From contig NZ_JARUBP010000001.1 in the NCBI RefSeq assembly GCF_029626225.1, positions 2,604,001-2,668,000 on the forward strand: a DNA stretch of 64,000 nt, in the 5' to 3' direction. The notes beneath the pieces are model-generated. The model ran no database searches. It worked only from the letters and a program-made list of their open reading frames with translations, and was not told the origin of the DNA. The stretch's first letter is position 1; every line of letters starts with the position of its first letter. This DNA is from Asanoa sp. WMMD1127. GTDB lineage: Bacteria; Actinomycetota; Actinomycetes; Mycobacteriales; Micromonosporaceae. Both the position numbers and the translations under genes were made by a program. This document shows, in pieces, positions 1 through 7,375 of this stretch.

Positions 1-689
1 AGCGCGCCCACCTCGGCCGCCGCCGCGGTCAGCGCGTGCGAGTTGGCGTCGACGACCTGCCCAGGCTGGCTGCCCCGCCCGACCTCGACCAGCTCGTCGC
101 CGGTCGCGATGATGACGACCCGCGGGCTGGACCGCACCACCACGTGCCCGATGCCGGTGGCGGCGAACGCCGCGACCAGGGCCGGCGTGATGGTCGAGCC
201 GGCCCGGGCCAGGACGGACCCGGCGGCCAGCTCGTCGCCGGCGCGGCGCAGGCCGGAGCCCCGCTTCGGCGGATGGAAGATCTCGACCGCGGCCATGCCC
301 TGGTCGGTCCAGCTGATCGGGACGACGACGTCGGCACCGCCGGGCAGCGGGGCGCCGGCCGCGACCGAGAAGCAGGTCGACGGCGTCAGCCGCACGGGCC
401 GCCAGCTCGACGCGGACAGGTCGCCGATCACGTTGAGCCGCACCGGCGTGCCGCGGCCCGCGGTGGACACGTCCTCCCAGCGCGCCGCGTAGCCGTCGAT
501 CGCCGCCAGGTCGAACGCCGGGAAGGCGTGCGGCGCCACGACGTCCTGCGCGAGCACGTTGCCGTACGCCTGCGTCAGTTCGAGGTCGAGCGGGGGAAGC
601 GCGCGCAGCCGCCGCAGCGCGCTGCCGAGATAGTCGGCCAGCGGCGTCAGCTCTCTGGCGGCCACCTCCGCGTCGGCTGTCTGGGTCAT
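1..689 (-). CDS. moeA: Molybdopterin molybdotransferase MoeA/Glp (partial, C-terminus off the window)
   Basis: MoeA inserts molybdate into adenylylated molybdopterin in the last step of molybdenum cofactor synthesis, in the cytoplasm. Translating the minus strand from the ATG at 687-689 gives about 229 residues with MoeA marks: AIDGYA near residue 65, a PGGAD loop, and ATGDELV followed by QVVDANSHAL near the cut end. The rest lies beyond base 1. Its ATG overlaps the galU stop as ATGA (686-689), so the two are probably translationally coupled. GalU-MoeA adjacency matches M. tuberculosis Rv0993-Rv0994. The longer plus-strand frames over this stretch are shadows. Confidence 0.93.
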   Translation of the reverse strand, partial: MTQTADAEVAARELTPLADYLGSALRRLRALPPLDLELTQAYGNVLAQDVVAPHAFPAFDLAAIDGYAARWEDVSTAGRGTPVRLNVIGDLSASSWRPVRLTPSTCFSVAAGAPLPGGADVVVPISWTDQGMAAVEIFHPPKRGSGLRRAGDELAAGSVLARAGSTITPALVAAFAATGIGHVVVRSSPRVVIIATGDELVEVGRGSQPGQVVDANSHALTAAAAEVGA

Positions 690-1636
690 GAGCCCCCCGC
701 TTGGACGAACTCCTCGAGCCAGGACCGGAACGCCGGCCCCAGGTCTTCACGCTGGCACGCGATCTGCACGACGGCCTGCAGGTAGCCCAACGGCATGCCC
801 GTGTCGTAGCGGGTGCCGCGGTAGACGATGCCGTGCACCGGGGTGCCCTCGTCGAGCAGCGTCTGCATCGCGTCGGTCAGCTGGATCTCGCCGCCGCTGC
901 CGGGCTTGGTGTTGCGAATGGTCTCGAAGATCTTCCCGGGCAGCACGTAGCGGCCCAGGACGGCGAGGTTGCTCGGGGCGTCCTCCGGCGACGGCTTCTC
1001 GACCAGGCCGGTGACCTTGACGATCTCGGCGCCGGGCACCAGGTCGGGATCCGCCGGCTCCACCGACGCGATGCCGTAGCGCTTGACCTCTTCCCGCGGC
1101 ACCTCCAGGAACGCCAGCACGATGCCGCCGGTCTGCGCCTGCAGGTCGAGCATCGCCGGCAGCAGCGGCTCGGACTCGTCGACGAACTCGTCACCGAGCA
1201 GCACCGCGAACGGCTCGTCGCCGACGTGCGAGTCGCCCATCCCGACCGCGTGCCCGAGCCCGAGCGGCTCGCCCTGGCGGCAGGTGTAGATCTCGGCGAG
1301 CTCGGCGGGCTTGCGCACCGCCGCGAGGCGCTCCGCGTCGCCCTTCTCCTCGAGCCGACTCTCCAGGTAGGGCTGGCGGTCGAAGTGGTCGACCATGGAC
1401 GTCTTGCCGCGGCCGGTCACGAGCAGGATGTCGCGGATGCCGGCGGCCGCCGCCTCTTCGACGATGTATTGCAGGACCGGCCGGTCGACGACGGGCAACA
1501 GCTCCTTGGGTACGGCCTTCGTCGCGGGCAGGAACCGGGTGGCGAGGCCGGCGGCCGGGATGACCGCCTTCACCGCGCGCCGGCGCTTTTCGGTCGACGG
1601 GGAGGGCGGTCGTGGGGTCGCGGGCTCGTCCGACAT
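686..1636 (-). CDS. galU: UTP-glucose-1-phosphate uridylyltransferase
   Basis: Makes UDP-glucose from UTP and glucose-1-phosphate, the precursor for trehalose, glycogen-type glucans and cell-surface polysaccharides. The 316-residue product has the nucleotidyltransferase signature AAGLATRFLPATKAVPKELL after a short basic N-terminus, and VTGLVEKP further on, typical for GalU. Length is normal for the family (about 300). It lies 9 bp downstream of the diguanylate cyclase gene and overlaps moeA by 4 bp, so the three look like one operon. Start chosen at the ATG 1634-1636. Confidence 0.95.
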   Translation of the reverse strand: MSDEPATPRPPSPSTEKRRRAVKAVIPAAGLATRFLPATKAVPKELLPVVDRPVLQYIVEEAAAAGIRDILLVTGRGKTSMVDHFDRQPYLESRLEEKGDAERLAAVRKPAELAEIYTCRQGEPLGLGHAVGMGDSHVGDEPFAVLLGDEFVDESEPLLPAMLDLQAQTGGIVLAFLEVPREEVKRYGIASVEPADPDLVPGAEIVKVTGLVEKPSPEDAPSNLAVLGRYVLPGKIFETIRNTKPGSGGEIQLTDAMQTLLDEGTPVHGIVYRGTRYDTGMPLGYLQAVVQIACQREDLGPAFRSWLEEFVQAGGS

Positions 1637-1645
1637 TCCGCGAGA

Positions 1646-3784
1646 CTATCCGCCCCTCGTCTGTCGCGGTGGCTGCGTCCCGCTTGACGCGCCGCCAGCA
1701 GGTCGGATCGGTTCGCCACCCCCGGCCCGGGGCAGGTTGTCGTCGGGTGGAACGCCTCCCGCGGCCACCGGAATCTCGGCCACCAGGGTGCCGCCGCCGG
1801 GCGCCGTGCGGAAGCCGTCGCGGCCCGCCGCCTTGGCCGCGTAGAGCGCGTCGTCGGCCGCGTCGAGCACGGCCTGCGCGGTCGCGGCGTGCGACGGGAA
1901 CACCGCGACTCCAATGGAGACGGTCACGTCGATGCCGGCGGCGCCGTCGATGTCGAACGGCTCGTCGCGGACGGCGGCACCGAGCCGGCGGGCCACGATG
2001 GCGGCCCCGTCGGCGTCGGTCTCGGGCAGCAGCACCACGAACTCCTCGCCACCCTGGCGGAACGCCAGGTCGACCTCGCGCACCACGCCCCGGATCCGGC
2101 GGGCGAACTCGACCAGCACCGCGTCGCCGGCCGCGTGCCCCCAGGTGTCGTTGACCTCCTTGAACCGGTCGAGGTCGAGGGCGAGCACCGCCAGCATGCG
2201 GCCGAACCGGCTCGCCCGCTCGACCTCGCGGCGGATCGACTCGCGCAGGTAGCGGTAGTTCCACAGCCCGGTCAGCGGATCGGTGAGCGAGAGCCGCTGC
2301 GCCTCCTGGTGGACCCGCACGTTGTCGACGGCCACCGCGGCCTGGCCGGCGAAGGTGCGCAGGGTGATGAGGTCGGCGTCGTCGAACTCGTCGGAGCCGA
2401 GCCGGTCGTAGAGGGCGAGCACCCCGGAGGCCGTCGGCGGCTCGGGTGGCAGCACGCCCGGCACCGCGGTCTGCTCGGCGGCCGGCCCGGAGACGTTGAA
2501 CGGCACGGCGACGTAGGTGCGGCAGGTCGGCTCGAACGGCGACAGGGCGGGCCCGTCGCGGTCGATCCGGCCGCGGATCGGCACTCCGGTCGCGGCGACG
2601 GCGCCGAGCAGTCCACTACCGAGCGGCACCCGGCGGCCCGCGACGTCGACACCGAGCCCGCACTGGCCGACCAGCGTGCCGGTGGCCGGGTCGAGCAGCA
2701 GCACCACGCCGCCGCTCGCCCCGGTCGCCGCTCGCGCCGTGTCGAGGATGACCTGCAGGATCCGCTGCAGGTCATGGGTGCTGCTCAGGGTGTCGCCGAG
2801 CACCGCCAGATGGCCGCGCAACTGGTCACGGCTGGTGGTGAGGGCGCGGACGTACGCCTGCGTCTCGCGGGTCATCCGGTTGAACGCGACCGCGAGCCGG
2901 CCCACCTCGTCCTGGCCGCGCACCGGCACCCGGGCGCCGAGGTCGCCGCCGCCGACCCGGCCGGCCGCGGTGGCGAGCTCGGCCAGCGGCCGGGTGGTCG
3001 ACCGGGCGAGCCACCACGCGGCCGCCACGGCGCACAGGGCGGCGAGGATGACGGCGGCGACCAGCAGGGCGTACAGGCCGGGTAGTTGACCGGTCGGCAC
3101 GGACAGCACAAGGGGGAGCGGCTGGCCGGGCGCGGGGCCGACCCGCCGGACCGCCCGGCCGTCGGCGGTCTCGGCGACCGCGTCGCCACGGACCCCGGCC
3201 GCGGCGGCGACGACGCCCCGCAGCGCGCCGGCCGACTCAGTGCTGTGCACCGCGGCCGACGGGTCGCCGCCGAGCAGGGTGACCGCGGTCCCGGTGGCGC
3301 CGGCGAGCCGGCCGACCGTGACCGGGCCGAGGTCGTGCGTCGCCCAGATCGCGCCGAGCGGGGCACCGGCCGCGTCGCGGGCCTCGATCCGGACGGCGAG
3401 GCCGAGGAACGGGCCGCCGTCCTGGTCCGGTCGCGCGCAGTCGGCCCACGGCCGGTCCGGTGACCCGGGGGTACGCAGCGTGGGTACGCCGGCCGCGTCC
3501 TCGACGACCACGCCCGAGGCGAGCCCACGGGCGACCACCAGCCCGGCGATGTCGCTCTGGTGGGCGGCGTCGGTGGCCATGGCGACCGCGTCCGCGGCGG
3601 CCTGGAGCTGCTGGCAGAGGGAGCTGACCGAGGTGCGCGCCGCGGTGGCCGCGACGCCCAGCCGCTCGACCGCGCGGTCGCGGCTCACGGCGGCCACCGT
3701 GCCGCCGACGAAGAGCGCGCCCAGCAGCACCGGACCCAACACGACGGCGAGGAACGCGGCGGTCAGCCGCCCGCGCAGCGTCAC
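1646..3784 (-). CDS. Membrane diguanylate cyclase with HAMP, GAF and GGDEF domains
   Basis: A 712-residue membrane sensor predicted to make cyclic di-GMP from two GTP. Order: N-terminal transmembrane helix (about residues 7-32), a roughly 200-residue extracytoplasmic sensor region, a second helix (about 233-258), HAMP, GAF (about 335-505) and a C-terminal GGDEF domain. The active-site loop is GGEEF (about 577-581), a functional variant, and an RxxD inhibitory site (REVD) stands five residues before it, so product inhibition is expected. Start is the GTG at 3782-3784. It heads a probable operon with galU and moeA, which is unusual and suggests a link between c-di-GMP and UDP-glucose supply (inference). 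Confidence 0.92.
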   Translation of the reverse strand: MTLRGRLTAAFLAVVLGPVLLGALFVGGTVAAVSRDRAVERLGVAATAARTSVSSLCQQLQAAADAVAMATDAAHQSDIAGLVVARGLASGVVVEDAAGVPTLRTPGSPDRPWADCARPDQDGGPFLGLAVRIEARDAAGAPLGAIWATHDLGPVTVGRLAGATGTAVTLLGGDPSAAVHSTESAGALRGVVAAAAGVRGDAVAETADGRAVRRVGPAPGQPLPLVLSVPTGQLPGLYALLVAAVILAALCAVAAAWWLARSTTRPLAELATAAGRVGGGDLGARVPVRGQDEVGRLAVAFNRMTRETQAYVRALTTSRDQLRGHLAVLGDTLSSTHDLQRILQVILDTARAATGASGGVVLLLDPATGTLVGQCGLGVDVAGRRVPLGSGLLGAVAATGVPIRGRIDRDGPALSPFEPTCRTYVAVPFNVSGPAAEQTAVPGVLPPEPPTASGVLALYDRLGSDEFDDADLITLRTFAGQAAVAVDNVRVHQEAQRLSLTDPLTGLWNYRYLRESIRREVERASRFGRMLAVLALDLDRFKEVNDTWGHAAGDAVLVEFARRIRGVVREVDLAFRQGGEEFVVLLPETDADGAAIVARRLGAAVRDEPFDIDGAAGIDVTVSIGVAVFPSHAATAQAVLDAADDALYAAKAAGRDGFRTAPGGGTLVAEIPVAAGGVPPDDNLPRAGGGEPIRPAGGASSGTQPPRQTRGG

Positions 3785-3860
3785 AACTCCCCCTTCGCAC
3801 CTGCCATGCTCGGCACCTGGGCCCTCGAGGGTCTAACCGGGTAAGGGTCGGGAGTGTTGC
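3785..3860. promoter_or_regulatory. Divergent promoter region between the cyclase operon and 5-FCL
   Basis: This 76-bp gap separates two divergently read units and must hold both promoters. A GGGAG ribosome-binding site lies 6 nt before the GTG at 3861 and supports that start. No confident -35/-10 pair could be assigned by eye. Confidence 0.5.
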
Positions 3861-4454
3861 GTGCCGGATTTATCGCATAGTGGGCCGACGAAGGCGGACA
3901 TGCGGGCGGCGGTGCTCGCCGAGCGCCGGTCACTGTCCGAGCCGGCCCGGCTGGCGGCGGCCGCGGCGGTGACGAAAACGCTGGCCGAGCTCATCCGGGT
4001 CAGCGCGCCGCGCCGGGTCTGCGGGTACGTGCCGGTCGGCAGCGAACCCGGCGGCGCCGGGTTGGCCGAGGCGATCACCGGGGCGCTGAGTGAGGGCGCC
4101 GAGTTGCTCCTGCCCGTGTTGCGGGCGGACAACGACCTGGACTGGGCGCGCTACGCCGGGACTCTGGTGCCGGCCGGCCGGGGGCTGCGCGAGCCGCCGG
4201 GGGAGCGGCTGGGCCGCTCAGCGGCGGCCGGGGCCGACCTGATCGTGGCCCCGGCGCTCGCGGTGGACCGGCGCGGGATGCGGCTGGGCCGCGGCGGTGG
4301 CTCGTACGACCGGGTGTTGGCCCGGGTGCCCGCCGGCGTGCCGATCGTCGCGCTGCTGCACGACGGGGAGCTGGTCGACCGGGTCCCGGAGGCGGCACAC
4401 GACCAGCGGGTGACGGAGGTGATCACCCCGTCCGGCGGGCTGACCCGCCTCTGA
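3861..4454 (+). CDS. 5-formyltetrahydrofolate cyclo-ligase
   Basis: Converts 5-formyl-THF to 5,10-methenyl-THF with ATP, returning stored folate to one-carbon metabolism. The 197-residue protein has the family pattern: a basic N-terminus (KADMRAAVLAERRSL), a GYVPVGSEP segment, and the C-terminal ATP/Mg site GMRLGRGGGSYDR near residues 135-147. Length fits the family (about 190-200). Start is a GTG with a good ribosome-binding site; an ATG 39 bp downstream is possible but would trim the conserved N-terminus. The M. tuberculosis counterpart in the same neighbourhood is Rv0992c. Confidence 0.93.
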   Translation: MPDLSHSGPTKADMRAAVLAERRSLSEPARLAAAAAVTKTLAELIRVSAPRRVCGYVPVGSEPGGAGLAEAITGALSEGAELLLPVLRADNDLDWARYAGTLVPAGRGLREPPGERLGRSAAAGADLIVAPALAVDRRGMRLGRGGGSYDRVLARVPAGVPIVALLHDGELVDRVPEAAHDQRVTEVITPSGGLTRL

Positions 4455-4469
4455 CCGGGGCCGGGGACC

Positions 4470-4784
4470 TCAGGCGGCCGGGGTGCTCGCGGCCTTGGCT
4501 GGCTCGGCCTTCGGCTTCGACTCGGTCTTGGTCTCCGTCTTGGTTTCGGACTTCGACTCGGCCGGCTTCGCGTCGGACTTGACCTTGGTGTCGCCGCCGC
4601 TGTTGCCGTTGCGCGAGTCGGTGCGGTAGAAGCCGGAGCCCTTGAACACGACGCCCACCGAGCCGAAGACCTTGCGCAGGCGACCCTCGCACTCGGGGCA
4701 GACGGTCAGCGCCTCGTCCGAGAACGACTGAACGGCCTCGAGCTGGTGTCCGCACTCGGTGCAGGCGTACTGGTAGGTCGGCAC
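4470..4784 (-). CDS. FmdB-family zinc-ribbon protein, probable Ruc (Rv0991c) orthologue
   Basis: A 104-residue protein with an N-terminal zinc ribbon (CTECGH near residue 8 and CPECEG near residue 34, four cysteines) and a C-terminal tail made almost only of Lys, Glu, Ser, Thr, Ala and Pro, expected to be disordered. This layout and the neighbourhood (5-FCL, galU, moeA) match M. tuberculosis Rv0991c (Ruc), reported as a redox-regulated chaperone working with Hsp70 and under HrcA control. A CIRCE operator lies 41 bp upstream of the ATG, which supports heat-shock/HrcA regulation here too. Older annotation as a formamidase regulator (FmdB) is only a family name. Confidence 0.9.
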   Translation of the reverse strand: MPTYQYACTECGHQLEAVQSFSDEALTVCPECEGRLRKVFGSVGVVFKGSGFYRTDSRNGNSGGDTKVKSDAKPAESKSETKTETKTESKPKAEPAKAASTPAA

Positions 4785-4824
4785 GGCTTCCTCCGGATCT
4801 TGCGCGCTCGGTCGTGGCAGCGTC

Positions 4825-4851
4825 TTGGCACTCAGCCTATCCGAGTGCTAA
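4825..4851 (-). promoter_or_regulatory. CIRCE operator (HrcA site) upstream of fmdB/ruc
   Basis: The plus strand reads TTGGCACTC, nine bases, GAGTGCTAA. The CIRCE consensus is TTAGCACTC-N9-GAGTGCTAA, so 17 of 18 arm positions match and the spacer is exactly nine. It lies between the start of the FmdB/Ruc gene (4784) and the next gene upstream, where an HrcA repressor site would block transcription. Chance occurrence at this match level in a very GC-rich genome is unlikely. Confidence 0.9.
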
Positions 4852-4889
4852 TAGTGCGGCATCGGACCAGCCTTCGTCCAGCGACAACA

Positions 4890-5063
4890 TCAACCCCAGT
4901 GCGGCGGCCGGTCTTCCCAGAGCCGGTCGTCGTTGGTGTCGGTTCGCTCACCCCAACCCCGGTCGGTGTCGTCCGAGGTCTGCTCCGGCAGCACGAAGTC
5001 GTCACCACTGAGGTCCACGGGGCGCTCGTCGTCAGGTGTCGCTGGCGGTTCCACGCGGTTCAC
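4890..5063 (-). CDS. Short conserved acidic hypothetical protein (57 aa)
   Basis: Minus-strand GTG at 5061-5063 opens a 57-residue frame ending at 4890. The product is acidic and rich in Asp, with LPEQTSDDTDRGWGE in the middle and NDDRLWEDRPPHWG at the end. This pattern resembles a small family of unknown function that I recall from several actinobacterial genomes; the C-terminal RPPHW is its most recognisable part. It has no membrane segment. It is divergent from the 5103 gene with only 39 bp between starts. A second in-frame GTG 9 bp downstream is an alternative start. Confidence 0.72.
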   Translation of the reverse strand: MNRVEPPATPDDERPVDLSGDDFVLPEQTSDDTDRGWGERTDTNDDRLWEDRPPHWG

Positions 5064-5102
5064 GGGGGCAGCGTACCCGCGGGTTCGGTAGCGTCGTTCG
5101 CC

Positions 5103-5405
5103 GTGAGCGATGACTCCGCGTGGCAGCGGCCCGGTCCCGGCGGCGAACTCGGACCGGAGAGCGCCCCGCCGGCCGTACCCCCGGTCGGCTATTCGGGTCC
5201 GCCGCCCTCGGACCCGCCGCCGGCCGACTGGCGACCGCCCACCTATGTGCAGCCGCCACCGCCCCGCCAGCTCGCGCCGCAGGACGTCGACAAGATCGAG
5301 GCGCAGGAGAAGGAAGCCCGGACCCTGACGTACGGCGTAGCCCTGGTCGCGGCGGCCGTGCTGGTCGTGCTCTCCTGCCTGCTCTGCTCGCGCGTGCTCT
5401 TCTAG
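5103..5405 (+). CDS. Small proline-rich protein with a C-terminal membrane anchor
   Basis: A 100-residue product starting at the GTG 5103. Residues 1-55 are rich in Pro, Gly and Ser; a short charged stretch (DVDKIEAQEKEART) follows; the last 25 residues form one hydrophobic helix (about 77-97) ending in RVLF. This suggests a tail-anchored protein with a disordered cytoplasmic part. Function unknown. The TAGCGT hexamer 8 bp before the GTG could be a -10 box of a leaderless transcript. Its stop overlaps the stop of the convergent DUF2231 gene by 4 bp (CTAG). Confidence 0.75.
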   Translation: MSDDSAWQRPGPGGELGPESAPPAVPPVGYSGPPPSDPPPADWRPPTYVQPPPPRQLAPQDVDKIEAQEKEARTLTYGVALVAAAVLVVLSCLLCSRVLF

Positions 5406-5887
5406 GGGACGGCACCTTCCCAGACCGCGTGGGCGCCGCTGTCGCCGGTGAGGAAGACGTAGATCGCGGTGGCGACGGCCAGCGCGATGACGATCACGCT
5501 GATGCCGAGGTGGACGCCGACCGGCACGTGCGGCGCGCGGCGGTTGCCGCTGGTGATGAACACCATGACCAGCGTCACCACGCCCAGGGCGAGGGTGAAC
5601 CACCAGGCGCGGTCGCCGTACGTTTGATGCTGGTTGACCTTGTCGAGGATCTCGCCCGAGAAGCCGGCCGCCACCAGGCGGTCCTCTAGGTTCTCGCCGG
5701 ACGCCTTGGCGAACCACGCGGCGATGGGGGAGATCACCGCCAGCGCCGTGACAGCCCACCCGATCTTGCCGCGGAACCGCGGGACCACCGCGTAGACGAC
5801 CGCGCCGAGGCAGAGCAGCGGGATGAAGACGACGGCCGCGTGGACGATCAGGGGATGGGCCGGAATGCCCAAAATGTTGTTCAGCAC
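5402..5887 (-). CDS. DUF2231 family membrane protein
   Basis: A 161-residue membrane protein whose N-terminus carries the DUF2231 signature (IPAHPLIVHAAVVFIPLL: a proline-histidine pair in the first helix), followed by three further hydrophobic segments. Function of the family is not established; members often sit near redox or catalase-related genes. The frame is open to 6016, but I place the start at the GTG 5885-5887, 4 bp after AGGAGG, because upstream residues are not membrane-like and the family begins near this point. Divergent from the Fur gene. Confidence 0.85.
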   Translation of the reverse strand: MLNNILGIPAHPLIVHAAVVFIPLLCLGAVVYAVVPRFRGKIGWAVTALAVISPIAAWFAKASGENLEDRLVAAGFSGEILDKVNQHQTYGDRAWWFTLALGVVTLVMVFITSGNRRAPHVPVGVHLGISVIVIALAVATAIYVFLTGDSGAHAVWEGAVP

Positions 5888-6057
5888 GCGGCCTCCTGTG
5901 GTGAATGAGACGTCAGCGTACGGCCGGTCCCGGCGCTGAACAGTCCCTACGCACGGGACACGTGAGACTCCCCGGGATCGGTTCAGCCGTTGATCGAAAT
6001 TCGCGCTGAACTCCACGTATCTTGAACGTTTCCAGGGTGCGTGCTTCCATTGCGGGC
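5888..6057. promoter_or_regulatory. Intergenic region between DUF2231 and Fur-family gene
   Basis: 170 bp with both divergent promoters. It contains a degenerate palindrome around TTGAACGTTTCCA (about 6022-6034) that could be a Fur-type site, but the match is weak. No other structure seen. Confidence 0.35.
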
Positions 6058-6498
6058 ATGTCGCAGCCCGCGGAGGACGAGAGCGCGACCCTGCTGCGCG
6101 CCCGCGGCATGCGGGTCACCCGCCCGCGCGTCGCCGTGCTCGAGGTGCTGGCCGGCGGCGGTCACCTCGAGGTCGACGAGATCGCCAGAGCGGTCCGCGC
6201 CCGGCTCGACTCGGTCTCCACCCAGGCGGTGTACGACGTGCTGGGCGCGCTGTCCCGGGCCGGGCTCGCGCGGCGGATCGAGCCGGCCGGCAGTCCCGCC
6301 CGGTTCGAGGCGCGCGCCGGCGACAACCACCATCACGTGGTCTGCCGGGCCTGCGGCGCGATCGCCGACGTCGACTGCGCCCACGGCGCCGCACCCTGCC
6401 TCGACCCGGTCGGCGCTGGCGGCTTCGTGGTCGACGAGGCCGAAGTGACGTTCTGGGGCCTGTGCCCCGACTGCCAGCGGGCCAAGGCCGACGACTGA
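6058..6498 (+). CDS. Fur-family transcriptional repressor (FurA/CatR type)
   Basis: A 146-residue metal-dependent regulator. The winged-helix half includes MRVTRPRVAVLEVL and the recognition region STQAVYDVL; the dimerisation half has the metal motif NHHHVVCRACG with a C-x2-C pair and a second CPDC pair near the C-terminus, the usual structural zinc site. Sequence style is closest to actinobacterial FurA/CatR regulators of katG-type catalases, but no catalase gene follows here; the next gene is a DUF2236 protein 23 bp downstream. ATG 6058 chosen over an upstream TTG because the conserved domain starts soon after. Confidence 0.9.
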   Translation: MSQPAEDESATLLRARGMRVTRPRVAVLEVLAGGGHLEVDEIARAVRARLDSVSTQAVYDVLGALSRAGLARRIEPAGSPARFEARAGDNHHHVVCRACGAIADVDCAHGAAPCLDPVGAGGFVVDEAEVTFWGLCPDCQRAKADD

Positions 6499-6521
6499 CC
6501 GGTCGTGGCAGGCTTGGTCTT

Positions 6522-7367
6522 ATGAGCGATCTGGGGTTGTTCGGGCCGGAGACGGTGACCTGGCGGGTGCACGCCGAGCCGATCCTCTTCGTCGGCGGCC
6601 TCCGCTCCCTCTATCTGCAGGCCCTGCACCCCCGCGCGATGGCCGGGGTGGCGCAGAACTCCCACTACAAGGACGACCCGTGGGGCCGGCTGGTCCGCAC
6701 GTCGATCTACGTGGCGACGGCGGTCTACGGCACCACGGCGGAGGCCGAGGCGGCCGGCCGCCGGCTGCGCGCCATCCACTCCCGGATGAGGGCCCGCGAC
6801 CCGTTCACCGGCGAGGAGTTCCGGGTCGACGAGCCCGACCTGCTGCGCTGGGTGCACGTGGCCGAGGTCGAGTCGTTCATCACCACGGCCCGCCAGGCCG
6901 GGGTGCCGCTGACCGACGCCGAGGTCGACACCTACTACGACGAGCAGCGCCGGGTGGCCGCCCTGGCCGGCCTCGACCCGGCTTTCGTGCCGGGGTCCGC
7001 GGCGGAGGTCGCCGACTACTACGAGTCGATGCGGCCGGAGCTGCGGGTGACCCGCGACTCGGCCGAGGCTCTGGTCTTCCTGACGGCCCCGCCGGTGCCG
7101 TGGAAGCTCAACCCGGCCGTGCGGCTGGGCATCGAGCTCGGCGGGCCGCGGCTGGCCTATCTGGGTGTCGCGTCCACCGCGCTCGGGCTGCTGCCGCCGT
7201 GGGCGCGGCGGCTCTACGGCGGGCTCGGGTTGCCGGTCGAGGGCTTCACGGCGGGCCTGTCGGTGCGCGCGCTGCGGGCGGCGCTGGCCGCGCTGCCGCG
7301 CCGCTACGTCGAGGGCCCGATCTACCAGGGCGCGATGGCCCGCGCCGCCGCCGCGGCCGCGAACTAG
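6522..7367 (+). CDS. DUF2236 / MpaB-family oxygenase-like protein
   Basis: A 281-residue protein of the ER-bound oxygenase MpaB/latex-clearing family (DUF2236), heme b proteins in characterised cases. Seen: ALHPRAMAGVAQNS near residue 33, the RDPFTGEEF stretch, and LRWVHVAEVESF near residue 107, where the histidine is the usual proximal heme ligand. The C-terminal third has hydrophobic helices but no signal peptide. ATG 6522 is preferred to upstream in-frame starts. Read in the same direction as the Fur gene, so possibly regulated by it. Substrate unknown. Confidence 0.87.
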   Translation: MSDLGLFGPETVTWRVHAEPILFVGGLRSLYLQALHPRAMAGVAQNSHYKDDPWGRLVRTSIYVATAVYGTTAEAEAAGRRLRAIHSRMRARDPFTGEEFRVDEPDLLRWVHVAEVESFITTARQAGVPLTDAEVDTYYDEQRRVAALAGLDPAFVPGSAAEVADYYESMRPELRVTRDSAEALVFLTAPPVPWKLNPAVRLGIELGGPRLAYLGVASTALGLLPPWARRLYGGLGLPVEGFTAGLSVRALRAALAALPRRYVEGPIYQGAMARAAAAAAN

Positions 7368-7375
7368 CCCATGGC

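Noticed and set aside
5888-6016. N-terminal extension of the DUF2231 protein
   Set aside because: The frame is open, but the added residues are not family-like and AGGAGG supports the GTG at 5885-5887.
6022-6034. Fur box upstream of the Fur gene
   Set aside because: Only 8 of 13 positions are symmetric and the match to known FurA sites is poor.
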